From contig DCUI01000060.1 of the NCBI GenBank assembly GCA_002327785.1, positions 2,106-8,059 of the forward strand: DNA of 5,954 nt, in the 5' to 3' direction. Under the pieces are notes generated by a model. The model was not told where the DNA came from, searched no databases, and saw only the letters and a list, made by a program, of their open reading frames with translations. Source of the DNA: Phycisphaerales bacterium UBA2218. GTDB lineage: Bacteria > Planctomycetota > Phycisphaerae > Sedimentisphaerales > Anaerobacaceae. Shown here piece after piece: positions 5,903 to 5,954 of this stretch (position 1 is its first letter; the number at the start of each line of letters is the position of its first letter). Made by a program: the position numbers and the translations under genes.

Positions 5903-5937
5903 CCGGAATTATTCTACGAGATTCCGGGGTTTTGTTC
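5903..5937 (+). terminator. Probable rho-independent terminator
   Basis: CCGGAAT (5903-5909) pairs exactly with ATTCCGG (5921-5927) around an 11-nt loop, followed by GGTTTTGTTCT. Stem, spacing and T-rich tail fit an intrinsic terminator on the plus strand, which would end transcription of the GNAT/HAD operon. The T-run is interrupted and the stem is short, so strength is uncertain. Confidence 0.5.
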
Positions 5938-5941
5938 TGGA

Positions 5942-5947
5942 TATAAT
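5942..5947 (+). promoter_or_regulatory. Perfect -10 box at the window edge
   Basis: TATAAT lies just behind the probable terminator and 7 bases before the window ends. No -35 hexamer is visible 16-18 bp upstream, and a TG at 5938-5939 is one base off the extended -10 position. It would fit the promoter of a gene starting beyond the window. Confidence 0.3.
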
Positions 5948-5954
5948 GGACCTC

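Noticed and set aside
5824..5927. Three successive inverted repeats considered as a structured RNA
   Set aside because: The first two are 6-bp arms with long loops, within chance expectation; only the third, with its T-rich tail, is kept as a terminator.

Overview
The window looks like a piece of a GC-rich planctomycete genome, most likely from the class Phycisphaerae. This is an inference from protein style, not from a marker gene. The first gene combines GLUG repeats, DVYFG...YYWRID fibronectin-like modules and a C-terminal VDDFEGY...YIDDIRL domain, a combination I associate with large secreted proteins of uncultured Phycisphaerae. The neighbouring genes use similarly GC-rich codons, so nothing marks the window as recently acquired as a whole.

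Layout. Positions 1-3168 (+) hold the 3' part of a large secreted or surface repeat protein; its start lies before the window. It ends in a short intergenic gap (3169-3216) with a small hairpin and faces a convergent gene. Positions 3217-4488 (-) encode a bacterial serpin with a secretion signal and an intact inhibitory hinge. Positions 4489-4664 are a divergent promoter region. It has a perfect TATAAT box toward the serpin and a weaker -35/-10 pair toward the next gene. Positions 4665-5222 (+) encode a GNAT-family acetyltransferase that carries a perfect hairpin-forming insert within its coding sequence. Its stop overlaps by 4 nt the GTG of a HAD-phosphatase-like gene (5219 onward). That gene is broken: the HAD-like reading jumps frame near 5445 and stops at 5568, while the original frame stays open to 5728 with an unrecognised tail. 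Positions 5729-5954 contain no gene I can support, but end in a probable terminator and a TATAAT box that may serve a gene beyond the window.

How the genes fit together. The first two genes encode exported products (a repeat-rich surface or extracellular protein and a protease inhibitor) but are convergent, so they do not form an operon. The GNAT gene and the HAD remnant were probably one translationally coupled operon. I found no CRISPR array, tRNA, rRNA, transposase or phage gene. I see no convincing new multi-gene system. The points most worth a second look are the palindromic in-frame insert in the GNAT gene, the four-copy tandem array of 37-residue units between the two GLUG blocks, the frameshifted HAD gene with its unknown tail, and the secreted inhibitory serpin.
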